Notes: generated by a model not told the origin, from the letters alone. Positions 1-8,240 are shown, counted from the stretch's first letter. The stretch is 19,309 nucleotides of DNA from Euryarchaeota archaeon UBA13 (GCA_002495945.1 DAHU01000112.1:1-19309), one strand, 5' to 3'. Translations and numbers: made by a program.

Positions 1-673
1 AACTATCCTCTGATGTATCCGATTTATTCCAGTTAACTTGTTCGTCATCATCCTCATGCTCTTGATTGGATTCACTGAGTGGTTCCTCTGTTGAGGATTC
101 CACATCCCCTGCTGAGGCAACATTTTCGGTATTATCTTGTCCAGTTGAAATAGCGATAGTTGTCTCTGGTTCATTCATGGAATCTTTCGACATATCGGTA
201 TTAATCAATCCTTCATCTTGTCTTACATCAATCAAATCAGGCGCTAGTAAAACGTCACTGTCATCTATTTCTTCTTGTTCTAATTCTTCTTCAACAAGAA
301 CCTCTTGGATTTCACTGATTTCTGGCTTGAAGCGTTCAAGATATGCCTCTCCCTCCGTCGGCGCATCTAATGTCGCCAATGCGTCTTGCATTATTCCCGC
401 TGCTGGTGGTTTGGCTCGAGCACGCATTTCTGCCTTTTTTCGCTCGATAATGGCAAGTGCTTCCGCTTGCTCACGCTCTTTTTCCATCTCTGCTTCAATA
501 GCCTGCCACATGCGCTCTTCCTTGCGCTTTTCTCGCTTCTCTTCTCGCAATTCGAGTTGCTTCTTACTGGGCCGATCGTATAATTTCCAAAATATATAAA
601 CCAATAATAACAGAATTATCGATGTAAAAAATCCAGTAATCAACGTACGGACTATGTCCGACAATTCAAGCAC
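1..673 (-). CDS. Single-TM coiled-coil acidic protein (partial, C-terminus outside window)
   Basis: This minus-strand reading frame stays open from about position 673 to the left edge, so roughly 224 residues are visible and the end is missing. The protein starts with one hydrophobic segment (about residues 8-27), followed by Lys/Arg/Glu-rich sequence of coiled-coil character (about residues 30-90). A long Asp/Glu/Ser-rich, probably disordered tail comes next. I do not recognise a family. Two in-frame starts compete: GTG at 673 and TTG at 664. The run AAGGGG at 673-678 is a Shine-Dalgarno-like site lying 8 nt before the TTG but overlapping the GTG, so TTG is a serious candidate. The gene begins within 20 bases of the stop of the sodium symporter, so the two are probably co-transcribed. 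Some bacterial NSS transporters have a small single-TM partner, but this protein is much longer and a shared role is only a guess. Confidence 0.75.
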   Translation of the reverse strand, partial: MLELSDIVRTLITGFFTSIILLLLVYIFWKLYDRPSKKQLELREEKREKRKEERMWQAIEAEMEKEREQAEALAIIERKKAEMRARAKPPAAGIMQDALATLDAPTEGEAYLERFKPEISEIQEVLVEEELEQEEIDDSDVLLAPDLIDVRQDEGLINTDMSKDSMNEPETTIAISTGQDNTENVASAGDVESSTEEPLSESNQEHEDDDEQVNWNKSDTSEDS

Positions 674-678
674 CCCTT
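673..678 (-). promoter_or_regulatory. Shine-Dalgarno-like AAGGGG deciding a TTG/GTG start
   Basis: AAGGGG on the minus strand ends 8 nt before an in-frame TTG (664-662) and shares its last G with the GTG at 673-671. The normal spacing favours TTG initiation. Confidence 0.45.
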
Positions 679-680
679 GT

Positions 681-2387
681 TTAGACAGCTTCTGCTTCAA
701 ACACTACATCATCCGATGCTAGATGTTCAAAGCCGGGTACTAGGTCCCCTAGTTGGTGGACTTTGTCGTCCTGTCCACCCGGTAGAGTTGAGATATCAAC
801 ATCGGCACCTTCTGGAATGTTTCTAAAGATTGGTCGCTGGATAAGATATTTGTTTAGGAAAATAAATGATACAGCGATAACACCCCAGAATGCTAGGATT
901 ATCCCTAGACCTTTAGGATTGGCTGGATTCCAAACATCCTCGGTATTAGCAATCATATCGCTGAAGTATGACACCATTAGAACAGTGAACAGTATCGGGA
1001 ACGCGATGTATAGCAATATATCCCACCAACGACCTACCTCGATATCATTGTCTCCAGTATTAATGAAATCGTCTCTAAACGCCGAAACACCGACGCCAAG
1101 GTAGCCCTTGAGACCGCCAGGTGCCTCACCTGCTTCGACTTGAGCCTTCCAACGCAGGTAACCATACTTCCAAATTGAGAATGCTATGAACAGTCCTGAA
1201 AACATCAAGCCATAGCCCCAAATGTGGTCTTGAACCTCCAAAAATTCTGGGAATGCAACTCCTGAGGAATCTAATTTAATCCAAATTATGGCTGAAGGTA
1301 GACCAAAGATGAACAACGCAAGACCAGTAATCGCTACTGAGCGCTCACGATTGTATCCATGGTCAACGAAGTTTCTTACACACAATTCAACGGTAGAAAT
1401 CATTGAAGTCAATGCCGCAAATGAAAGCGCAAGGAAGAACCCTGACATCATGACGAAGGGGCCGATAGAGCCGCCTGGCGCTTGTGCGAAAACTTCGGGC
1501 AGGGCAAGGAAGGTAATCGCTGAAGAACCACCGGTTACTGTTGCAAGTGGGTCGCTGCTAACAGCGAAAATCGATGACAGCACAGCAAGTCCAGCAATTA
1601 TCGATATACTGTTATTGGCAAGGCCCATTGTGAATGCGTTCAGTACTGTATCCTCGTCTTTCCTCATGTATACTGCGTAGGTAATTGCCATACCCATACC
1701 AGCTGAGCACGACCACGCTGATTGGGAAAGCGCATTTATCCAAATTTCAGGTTCAAACAATAAATCAAAATCAACGGAAAACATGAAAGTTGCACCGTCT
1801 AATGTGCCATCTTCGAAGTCCATCCATAGTGAAAGGAATAACGACATAAACAAAAGCACGAATAATGAAATCATCAATACAACATTGACCTTTTCAATGG
1901 CTTTTGCACCTTTCCAGATTGCGGCCAAAGTGAGACAAATTACGAGGAATTGGAAGAATATTACCTGACCGGGAGACTGCAAGAATGAGTTCCAGACCTC
2001 TGTCGTGTCAACCCCTTCCCCGGTGAGTCCGCCGGTAATTCCCAGTTGGAAATATTTGATTGTCCAACCGGCAACAATTGCGTAGTAAAAGCCGATGGCA
2101 GTTGAAATCCAAGCCGTCCAAAGTCCCATCCAAGCAAACTTCTTGCCGGCAAAAATCCTGAATGTACCAATTGTTCCTGTTCTACTGCGCTTACCCATGG
2201 CGAATTCTGCAATAACCAGCGGAATTGACCAAGCGAACAGGAAAATTAGCCATGGAATTAGGAAGGTACCTCCTCCATTGGCTCCGACCATTCTCGGAAA
2301 CCGCCAGATATTTCCAGTTCCTATTGCGGCTCCGATCGATGCGAATATTAGCCCCAGTCGGCCGTTGAATTGGTCAGATTGAGCCAT
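681..2387 (-). CDS. Sodium-dependent transporter, neurotransmitter:sodium symporter (NSS/SNF) family
   Basis: This 568-residue polytopic membrane protein has about 12 hydrophobic segments. Residues 20-31 (AAIGTGNIWRFP) form the broken first helix that is the family hallmark, holding sodium and substrate backbone contacts in LeuT. A GGG-T-F-L-I-P stretch follows in TM2, also typical. Family members import amino acids, or related amines, with sodium. Substrate cannot be read from sequence. The start is supported by GAGGTG 5 nt upstream. The C-terminal tail of about 40 residues is hydrophilic. The gene follows the M14 carboxypeptidase by only 14 nt and precedes the TM coiled-coil gene by 7-16 nt, so the three look like an operon in which the peptidase could supply amino acids to this importer. 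Confidence 0.95.
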   Translation of the reverse strand: MAQSDQFNGRLGLIFASIGAAIGTGNIWRFPRMVGANGGGTFLIPWLIFLFAWSIPLVIAEFAMGKRSRTGTIGTFRIFAGKKFAWMGLWTAWISTAIGFYYAIVAGWTIKYFQLGITGGLTGEGVDTTEVWNSFLQSPGQVIFFQFLVICLTLAAIWKGAKAIEKVNVVLMISLFVLLFMSLFLSLWMDFEDGTLDGATFMFSVDFDLLFEPEIWINALSQSAWSCSAGMGMAITYAVYMRKDEDTVLNAFTMGLANNSISIIAGLAVLSSIFAVSSDPLATVTGGSSAITFLALPEVFAQAPGGSIGPFVMMSGFFLALSFAALTSMISTVELCVRNFVDHGYNRERSVAITGLALFIFGLPSAIIWIKLDSSGVAFPEFLEVQDHIWGYGLMFSGLFIAFSIWKYGYLRWKAQVEAGEAPGGLKGYLGVGVSAFRDDFINTGDNDIEVGRWWDILLYIAFPILFTVLMVSYFSDMIANTEDVWNPANPKGLGIILAFWGVIAVSFIFLNKYLIQRPIFRNIPEGADVDISTLPGGQDDKVHQLGDLVPGFEHLASDDVVFEAEAV

Positions 2388-2392
2388 GAAAA

Positions 2393-2398
2393 CACCTC
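2393..2398 (-). promoter_or_regulatory. Shine-Dalgarno GAGGTG for the NSS transporter
   Basis: GAGGTG lies on the minus strand 5 nt before the ATG at 2387, inside the 14-nt gap after the carboxypeptidase gene. It confirms the transporter start and translation as an internal operon gene. Confidence 0.7.
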
Positions 2399-2401
2399 GG
2401 C

Positions 2402-4591
2402 TTAACTGCCGTCCTCCAAGATGGCTTCAACAAATTCCTTGTCATTTTCATCAACCAGCATCATACGCAAACAAACTGCTAATCCACCCCAAACGAAACC
2501 AGCCACAACTAAGAACATGAATAGGGCGCCGAACAGACCACCGTAATCTGCGCGATAATCAAGCTCTAAGACATAATATTCCCCGTTTGTCGGGAATAGA
2601 TACAAATTACCTCCGCTTAAGGTACCTAACATCGCCTTATAGTGCACTTCTCCAGCAACATTGTCTGGAATCGGTAGACTTGAAGTTAATACTGTACCAT
2701 TGTCTCCGTTGCCCAAGGTACATGTGTCACTGGAATCTACTTCGAACGGTGACATAGACCAAGCAGTAGTCGACCATTCTCTAGGACCATAGTCGCTTTG
2801 AGCGCGACTCGGTTTTACAATTCTATACATGACGTGTGAGACGTCTCCATCAAGTGAGTAATCAAAACCATTTGCTACGCAAATATCAACCGGTATATCC
2901 CCTTTGCTGAGTGGAAGAATGTCTTTAGGTTCATCAAGCAGGTTGGCAGATAGTTGTGCCAATCCATCATCTGCACGCTCTCTAGGATTGTCTGCAATCT
3001 CAGCAATGTAGAAGCCTAACCCCAAATTTCTCACTGCAATATGATCGATGTCATCAGGATGCTGGTGGAAAGCAGTACCAATTTCAGAGGTGTAACAATA
3101 TGAACCGTGAACGCCATAATGCCAGTCACAGAAATCTCCTGAGGTTGGGTACAAAGATGAAGATTGAAGGTTTGCATAAAGTGTCATGTCGGCCATCTTC
3201 TGACCATGGTATTGCAACTGGTAATGGTCAGGACTTTGACAGTCAGTACAATGTCCCCACGGCCACAAAATGAGTTCTGAGTATGAGTGATGGGTAAGTG
3301 TTGACTTAAATTCACTCGCACCGTCACCGTCATCATCGTTCATTTCTGTCATGTCTTGAATGAATTTGGTTTCCGGCTCAGAGTTACCGCCCAACCAATC
3401 TTCATCGGTTAAACCGTCACCATCATCGTCTTTGCCGTCGACGTGATCTTCGTTTAGCCGATTGTCACCGTCTTGATCCACTGTATCCACTGGTCCGTTG
3501 TATACATCGTTGTTAGAGCCGTCAAGTTCGCCCTCTGAAGGTGAACAAGTACCCGGAATTAGTGGGCCTGTTGCTCCAAGAGGCGCGCCCCATTCGAACT
3601 GATAGTTGCGGTTTAGGTCAACGCCATCACAGTCCTCATCGACATCTTCCTGCAAATCGGGTAACGGAGTTACACCAGTAAATGTATTGTCACGCAGATT
3701 CTTTCTCCATCCACCACTTGGACAGGTCTCCCATGCAGGCGCTGGGCAGAACACTTCTCGATCGTAGATATTGCCATCTGTGTTCAGCATTGGAATCAGA
3801 TAAATTTCCCTCATGTTAACTAACTCAGTAATGAATTGTTCTGAGTAATCCTCGTCAACGCCGTGATCGCCGGGTCCACAATTAACACCGTCACCGTTTG
3901 AATCTTGATATTCAGTAGCCATACCAATACAATCACCATCGTCATCCAACACTCCGTCGCCGTCAGTATCGCCCCAGCCATCTTCATCGACTAAGCCATC
4001 GCCGTCATTGTCGTAAGCAATGTTGCCGTAGGAAAACGCAATGACCTCGAGTTGTAGCATTGGTACTTGGACTGACATCCACTCTCTAGCATGATGGTTG
4101 CCCACAATCATTACATCATGACGGTCGGGATAGTTTCCGTTATCTCCGACAAACGGATTGTAGTCTCCACCTTGAACGTCTTTGGTAATCTTCATCCATG
4201 GTGAAGAATGACCGTAGTACCAACCTTCGTAGGCATCAGCTGTAACCTCTTCACCTCTTGCATTAGTCCCCCCGTTCATGCCTTCATGATATTCGAATAT
4301 GTCTGGATTTTCCTCTGCTAGTCGCATCATACGAGTCTTCATTGTGTCGTATGTGTGGTACTGCTTGAATTGAAGAATATCGTCGCCGGCTGGTGCCCAA
4401 GGGAAGATATCGTTGATGTAATCATCTGACCAGACATCTTCGGGAGCGGTACCGGTGGTCGGCTCGTCTTGAGCAATGGTTGATGCAACCATTGGAGTCA
4501 TCAAAGAAAGTAGCAATGGTAGACAAATTAGGAAACCAAAAGATGGTCTGGTCTTTAAGGCAACAATGGGAGTTTTGCGATTCGCGGACAT
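2402..4591 (-). CDS. Secreted, membrane-anchored M14 zinc carboxypeptidase with inserted Asp-rich calcium-type repeats
   Basis: This 729-residue protein begins with a Sec-type signal peptide (hydrophobic core about residues 18-40) and ends with a TM helix (about 684-709) and a short acidic tail. That topology places the catalytic domain outside the cell. The M14 residues are all visible by alignment to carboxypeptidase A: zinc ligands H167 and E170 in HHARE, N327/R328 in VDLNRNY for substrate carboxylate binding, third zinc ligand H435 in HHSYSEL, Y481 in LYPTSGD, and catalytic E503 in YTSEIG. Asp/Gly-rich repeats resembling thrombospondin type-3 or dockerin calcium loops are inserted between these motifs (about residues 193-221, 229-248, 315-323, 370-399 and 418-425). 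This makes the catalytic domain longer than the usual roughly 300 residues. The region after about 540 is probably a beta-rich accessory domain. Predicted role: trimming C-terminal residues of peptides or proteins at the cell surface, with a possible calcium requirement. Confidence 0.95.
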   Translation of the reverse strand: MSANRKTPIVALKTRPSFGFLICLPLLLSLMTPMVASTIAQDEPTTGTAPEDVWSDDYINDIFPWAPAGDDILQFKQYHTYDTMKTRMMRLAEENPDIFEYHEGMNGGTNARGEEVTADAYEGWYYGHSSPWMKITKDVQGGDYNPFVGDNGNYPDRHDVMIVGNHHAREWMSVQVPMLQLEVIAFSYGNIAYDNDGDGLVDEDGWGDTDGDGVLDDDGDCIGMATEYQDSNGDGVNCGPGDHGVDEDYSEQFITELVNMREIYLIPMLNTDGNIYDREVFCPAPAWETCPSGGWRKNLRDNTFTGVTPLPDLQEDVDEDCDGVDLNRNYQFEWGAPLGATGPLIPGTCSPSEGELDGSNNDVYNGPVDTVDQDGDNRLNEDHVDGKDDDGDGLTDEDWLGGNSEPETKFIQDMTEMNDDDGDGASEFKSTLTHHSYSELILWPWGHCTDCQSPDHYQLQYHGQKMADMTLYANLQSSSLYPTSGDFCDWHYGVHGSYCYTSEIGTAFHQHPDDIDHIAVRNLGLGFYIAEIADNPRERADDGLAQLSANLLDEPKDILPLSKGDIPVDICVANGFDYSLDGDVSHVMYRIVKPSRAQSDYGPREWSTTAWSMSPFEVDSSDTCTLGNGDNGTVLTSSLPIPDNVAGEVHYKAMLGTLSGGNLYLFPTNGEYYVLELDYRADYGGLFGALFMFLVVAGFVWGGLAVCLRMMLVDENDKEFVEAILEDGS
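3395..3484 (-). repeat. Asp-rich calcium-loop-type repeat block 2 in the carboxypeptidase
   Basis: Residues 370-399 contain two more loops (DQDGDNRLNED and DDDGDGLTDED). The block lies between VDLNRNY and the third zinc ligand region, so it is inserted within the catalytic fold and not appended to it. Confidence 0.75.
3929..4015 (-). repeat. Asp-rich calcium-loop-type repeat block 1 in the carboxypeptidase
   Basis: Residues 193-221 contain tandem loops of the form DxDGDGxxDED (DNDGDGLVDEDG, then DTDGDGVLDDDGD). This is the thrombospondin type-3/EF-like pattern known to bind calcium. The block sits between the first zinc motif (HHARE) and the VDLNRNY motif. Confidence 0.75.
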
Positions 4592-4649
4592 CCTATCATG
4601 TCAGCGAAGTGCTTTGAGTTCTTGAAGCCGTCGCGTGAAGGCACAACGC

Positions 4650-4970
4650 CTAATCTAGTAAATCTAGTATGTTTTCTGGAGGTCGCCCAATGACTGCTCG
4701 GCCATCTTTGATTAAAATTGGGCGTTGTAATGCCTTTGGATTGTCCTGCAATAATTTGCGAAGTTGTGGCTTGTTATTGGGGTCAAATTGTATTGATTTA
4801 TCGATTTCTTGTGGCCTAACTATTCCAGTCATTCCTAACAGTAATTCAAAATCCTCTTCGGCGATACCATGCTCGAGGTATCGATAATCGTCGAACTCCA
4901 AATCCCTCTCCAACAACAATGCTAGGGCCTGTCGTGACTTTGAGCACCTTGGGTTATGGTACAATCGCAT
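4650..4970 (-). CDS. ArsC/YffB/Spx-family thioredoxin-fold protein (arsenate reductase-like)
   Basis: This 106-residue protein has the family start MRLYHNPRCSKSRQAL, with one nucleophilic Cys (C9) at the N-terminus of the first helix. Near the C-terminus lie RPILIKDG and IGRPPE, whose Arg residues match the arsenate-binding Args (94 and 107) of E. coli ArsC. Glutaredoxin-linked ArsC enzymes reduce arsenate to arsenite in the cytoplasm. Members of the wider family (YffB-like) have other or unknown thiol roles, so arsenate as substrate is not proven. No arsenite pump or ArsR-like regulator is visible nearby. The gene is divergent from the channel gene and lies 58 nt upstream of the carboxypeptidase on the same strand, so co-transcription is possible but looser than further downstream. 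Confidence 0.85.
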   Translation of the reverse strand: MRLYHNPRCSKSRQALALLLERDLEFDDYRYLEHGIAEEDFELLLGMTGIVRPQEIDKSIQFDPNNKPQLRKLLQDNPKALQRPILIKDGRAVIGRPPENILDLLD

Positions 4971-5061
4971 GTATTACGTGTCAAAATGATAGTTAATGAA
5001 CCAAACGACTGCTCTCTTTCATCAAAGAATATGTCTAAATCACAGACTTATTACAGACAGC

Positions 5062-6162
5062 ATGGTCGAAGACGATATTGCCAATCAAGCGGTTGAATCT
5101 GTGGGAATAAACGAAATCACCGTGCTAGCAATAATCGGTATTGCCATCACAGGGATAATTGTTAGATTCTTGACAATGGTATTTGCCCCTTCGCTACTGA
5201 AGAAAATAATCCGTTCTGAAAACCTCCAAACAAAAACAGTCAAACAGTCCGATAAGGCGCTTGGTTCAGCAATTGGTGCCGGTGTATCATACATCCTTTC
5301 GCTGCAGTTGGTAAGCTCGATTGAAGACGGTTCTTCGACCTATCAAATGCCAGAAATCATGCTTACCATTCTACCCAATTTCTTCCAATTTATTATCGCC
5401 CTATCAGTTGTGATTTGGGCCTTTAGATTGGTAAATGTGGTACAAGATGTTGTCACACTTATCGACACTGATGGAGTCAGTGATGGTACCGACAAGACCT
5501 TGGTATCTGCTTTGGAAAGCGTTTTGAGATTTTTTATCGTATTTATTGGGGCAATCTTCATTGCCGATGCGGTTGGATTGAATCTAACCTCGCTCATTGC
5601 TGGATTAGGAATTTCAGGTCTCGCTTTGGCGCTTGCAGCAAAGGATACAATTTCGAATTTCTTTGGAGCTCTCACGGTATTGTTGGATAGGCCATTCAAG
5701 GTAGGTGATTGGGTAGTTGTCGGGGCGTCTGAAGGCGAAGTTATTGAAATAAATCTTCGAACAACTTTGATTCGTACCGGACTTGATACTGTAATTACCA
5801 TCCCAAATGCAAATTTAGTAAGTACGCCCGTTGAAAATTATGGCAAACGAAGGTGGCGTCGATGGCAAACTATGCTACACTTTGACATCAATTCGCACCC
5901 CGATAAAGTTGAGGCTTTTCGTGATGATGTATTACAGTCCATCGAAAATAATGCGGCAACAATGAATGAAGAATCTTCGTGGTGTCGGGTCAATGACATC
6001 TCTGCAACCTCAATCGATGTTTCACTAAATCTGTACTGGGACGTCCAAAGTGGAGCAAATGAGCGACAAGAAAAGGAGAAATTCCTGCTTGAGATTATGC
6101 AACATGCCAGAAACCACGATCTCAGTTTCTACGATAATAGAATCAGAAAACAGACCAACTAG
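5062..6162 (+). CDS. mscS: Small-conductance mechanosensitive channel, MscS family
   Basis: This protein of about 366 residues is hydrophobic in its first half, with TM segments near residues 19-40, 102-126, 155-172 and 175-200 counted from this start. The Gly/Ala-rich pore helix contains GLGISGLALALAAKDT, followed by NFFGALTVLLDRPFKVGDWV. That is the classic MscS TM3 and beta-domain junction. The cytoplasmic beta domain (VIEINLRTTLIRTGLDTVITIPN) and an alpha/beta C-terminal domain follow. Such channels open under membrane tension and release solutes after hypo-osmotic shock. An in-frame ATG at 4996 would add 22 residues. I prefer 5062 because those extra residues are polar, unlike the family, and crowd the divergent arsC start, but no Shine-Dalgarno settles it. 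Its stop overlaps the convergent downstream gene in the palindrome CTAG. Confidence 0.92.
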   Translation: MVEDDIANQAVESVGINEITVLAIIGIAITGIIVRFLTMVFAPSLLKKIIRSENLQTKTVKQSDKALGSAIGAGVSYILSLQLVSSIEDGSSTYQMPEIMLTILPNFFQFIIALSVVIWAFRLVNVVQDVVTLIDTDGVSDGTDKTLVSALESVLRFFIVFIGAIFIADAVGLNLTSLIAGLGISGLALALAAKDTISNFFGALTVLLDRPFKVGDWVVVGASEGEVIEINLRTTLIRTGLDTVITIPNANLVSTPVENYGKRRWRRWQTMLHFDINSHPDKVEAFRDDVLQSIENNAATMNEESSWCRVNDISATSIDVSLNLYWDVQSGANERQEKEKFLLEIMQHARNHDLSFYDNRIRKQTN

Positions 6163-7328
6163 TATGGCTGCGGGTCTTTAGACCAATATACTACATTGCA
6201 CACTATTGCGCCAACCACACACAAGCACCCGGTAATCAATGCGGCTGAAGGCGAGATTGTGCCCATTCGGCCGGCAAAGAAAGCAATCACTGCGCCAACA
6301 ACCCCGCCCCAAAGTCCGGATTTCCATAATCGTAGTACGCCTAAGTGTGCTTGTATTCTAGAGACATCGTCTAGCCAACGCTGGGCTTTGTTACCTAGTT
6401 CTTCATCTGCATATATTCTTGCTTCACCCAGCGCAAGTAAAACTGCATGATATCGCCAAATCCATGGCCCTCCCAAAAGAGTAGAAACTGCTTTTTTATT
6501 TCCGTATGACTTTGGCGACTTACTGAGCCAAGCATCCAGCATCACCTTCCTTGTCGCTTCATTCATTCCTTTGAGGAAGGAGATTTGTTGCTCAACCAGC
6601 ATTAGATTTGCCAAGCCAGGCAATCTGTCAGCCTGACACAATAAATGTTCAACTGGAGTTCTAATGTCGGCAATGAACATTAATTCATCACCACGCTTGG
6701 TCAACAGTTCTGTGTCAACGTTCAAGCGAGGTAAGCCGACTGTGTATTGAGAATGGGGTGCTCGCCATAGGGTTGTCACCTTCAACTCGGCCTCGATATC
6801 CTGTAATCGTTCATTCCATCGGCGCTCGGTATTCGGTGTAGAAAAAACATGTAATTTATTGTGAATAAAACCAAGACTGTTTGCTAGTTTTTCAGCGTCT
6901 AACGCTTCTGCATCGCTAATTAGCATCGGACACTCATAGACCGCAATCCGGTCGTGTTTACCAACGAAATAGACCATACTAGGTAATACCAACGGCGAGT
7001 CATCTAAAGCCGAGAACCACGGCTCATATTGTACTAAGCGAGACAAATCATTACCGAGGGCAAAGGGGGTGATTCTGGCAATTTGAGTCTCGTTCAATCT
7101 AAGCAAGTACCCTTTTCGATCTTGTCGGATTTCGCTCAAGTTAGTCACATTTGGCCACTGCCCCCAAACAGTACCATCTTGGGGTGGAGAATTCCACCAC
7201 ATTTCGTCTAAGCACTGAGAGTAGTCCCAAGTTTGTAAAGTACCAAACAAAGTCTGGATACGTCCCGATGCAAACCCTTCAGAATCTTCTGTGATGATGC
7301 CTTTAGGCCACCACGGAGACTCGTCCAT
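6159..7328 (-). CDS. Uncharacterised protein with two C-terminal TM segments
   Basis: I do not recognise this 389-residue protein. About 330 soluble residues are followed by two hydrophobic helices (about 336-356 and 361-382) separated by a short turn, then a short polar end. With no signal peptide, the large N-terminal part is probably cytoplasmic and tethered to the membrane. The N-terminus is Trp-rich (WW at 6-7 and 44-45, plus several single Trp). It contains no clear catalytic motif, cysteine cluster or nucleotide-binding loop. The start is the ATG at 7328, only 33 bases from the divergent zinc-ribbon gene. The end is convergent with the mechanosensitive channel, and both stop codons share the CTAG at 6159-6162. 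Coding character is good: the frame is long and uninterrupted, with a sensible membrane end. Function is unknown. Confidence 0.8.
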   Translation of the reverse strand: MDESPWWPKGIITEDSEGFASGRIQTLFGTLQTWDYSQCLDEMWWNSPPQDGTVWGQWPNVTNLSEIRQDRKGYLLRLNETQIARITPFALGNDLSRLVQYEPWFSALDDSPLVLPSMVYFVGKHDRIAVYECPMLISDAEALDAEKLANSLGFIHNKLHVFSTPNTERRWNERLQDIEAELKVTTLWRAPHSQYTVGLPRLNVDTELLTKRGDELMFIADIRTPVEHLLCQADRLPGLANLMLVEQQISFLKGMNEATRKVMLDAWLSKSPKSYGNKKAVSTLLGGPWIWRYHAVLLALGEARIYADEELGNKAQRWLDDVSRIQAHLGVLRLWKSGLWGGVVGAVIAFFAGRMGTISPSAALITGCLCVVGAIVCNVVYWSKDPQPY

Positions 7329-7361
7329 GCCAATGGGACCAGTTCAACCCACAAAAGACCA

Positions 7362-8240
7362 ATGCCCTATCTCGACTTATTACGGGGTTATCATAAAATG
7401 GTAGTTAGATATCCAATAGATGTGGCACAGCAGATTTTTGTTCCAGGTTCCATTCAAGGCGGTGGTTCTAAGAGTAAAATTTGGTGGATTATCGGTTTAC
7501 TAATGGGCGCTGGCTTGTTATTTGGCATGGTAGGCGTCTCTATTGAGCCTGACCAAGATAGGTATCAGCAGTGTCAAGTAGAATTCGAGAGAGGCGACTT
7601 ATCCGAGGATTGTGATGAAGTACTCACTCAAATGGACAGCAGTGACGACGTGGTTGCTTGTGGTAGCTTATTCTGCTGTGGTGGACTGATTATGATTTTT
7701 GTTGCTGCTTTTTCCAATAACGGGTCTCGCAGAACTGTTATAGTTCAGCAGGGCTATGTTCCGCAGACAACTGTAATCCAGCCAAATAGTAGCCAACGAA
7801 TTGTCCACTCTGGAGCCGTAGTAAATCAAGGCATGCAGGGTCAAATGCCACTGAATAAAAATCGACCAAGACCACAAACTCAAATGGTAGACCCGCAGCA
7901 AACCGCGAATCAAACTACGAAACAATCCTCAAATGTCGGTGCGCCTTCAATGGAGGAAATTGACAAACTCGCAAAACAAGCGAAAAATCTCGAGCTAGCA
8001 AGAGACTTTTCCAAGGCGGCGGAATTATACCAAAAAGCCGGATTATTTGCCGAGGCAGGTAGAATTAGACAGACCTATCTTGAAAATGATAAGCCAATGG
8101 TCCAAATTGGACAAATTGGAGATTCTGTAGTCAAGGATTCTGTAATTATGGGCGAGCAAAAATCTAACCTTTGTCCAAATTGTGGCGTAGTTATCCAACC
8201 CGAATGGAATTTCTGTCCGTCATGTAACAGCCCACTGTGA
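7362..8240 (+). CDS. Two-TM protein with C-terminal zinc ribbon and TPR-like helical segment
   Basis: This 292-residue protein has TM segments at about 39-58 and 98-117, separated by an acidic loop with several Cys (C71, C84). A Gln/Asn/Pro-rich low-complexity linker (about 125-195) follows. Next is a helical segment (about 197-240) with the pattern AKNLELARDFSKAAELYQKA, resembling one tetratricopeptide unit. A short beta-like motif, IGDSVVKDSVIMG, comes after it. The C-terminus is a zinc ribbon with C271, C274, C285 and C288 (CPNC...CPSC). Zinc ribbons at the end of small membrane proteins are common in archaea, but no function follows from that. An alternative start is the ATG at 7398 (MVVRYPIDV). 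It is the first gene of a packed four-gene plus-strand run; its TGA lies inside the GAGGG ribosome site of the next gene. Confidence 0.85.
   Translation: MPYLDLLRGYHKMVVRYPIDVAQQIFVPGSIQGGGSKSKIWWIIGLLMGAGLLFGMVGVSIEPDQDRYQQCQVEFERGDLSEDCDEVLTQMDSSDDVVACGSLFCCGGLIMIFVAAFSNNGSRRTVIVQQGYVPQTTVIQPNSSQRIVHSGAVVNQGMQGQMPLNKNRPRPQTQMVDPQQTANQTTKQSSNVGAPSMEEIDKLAKQAKNLELARDFSKAAELYQKAGLFAEAGRIRQTYLENDKPMVQIGQIGDSVVKDSVIMGEQKSNLCPNCGVVIQPEWNFCPSCNSPL

Noticed and set aside
66..599. Plus-strand Ser-rich open frame of 177 codons at the left edge
   Set aside because: It is antisense to the coiled-coil protein. Ser/Ile-rich composition is what the complement of Glu/Lys-rich codons gives, and the minus frame has a TM segment, a start with ribosome site and operon context.
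4650..4970. ArsC-like gene as part of an arsenic-resistance operon
   Set aside because: No arsenite exporter or ArsR regulator lies nearby and the family has other thiol roles, so only the family call is kept.
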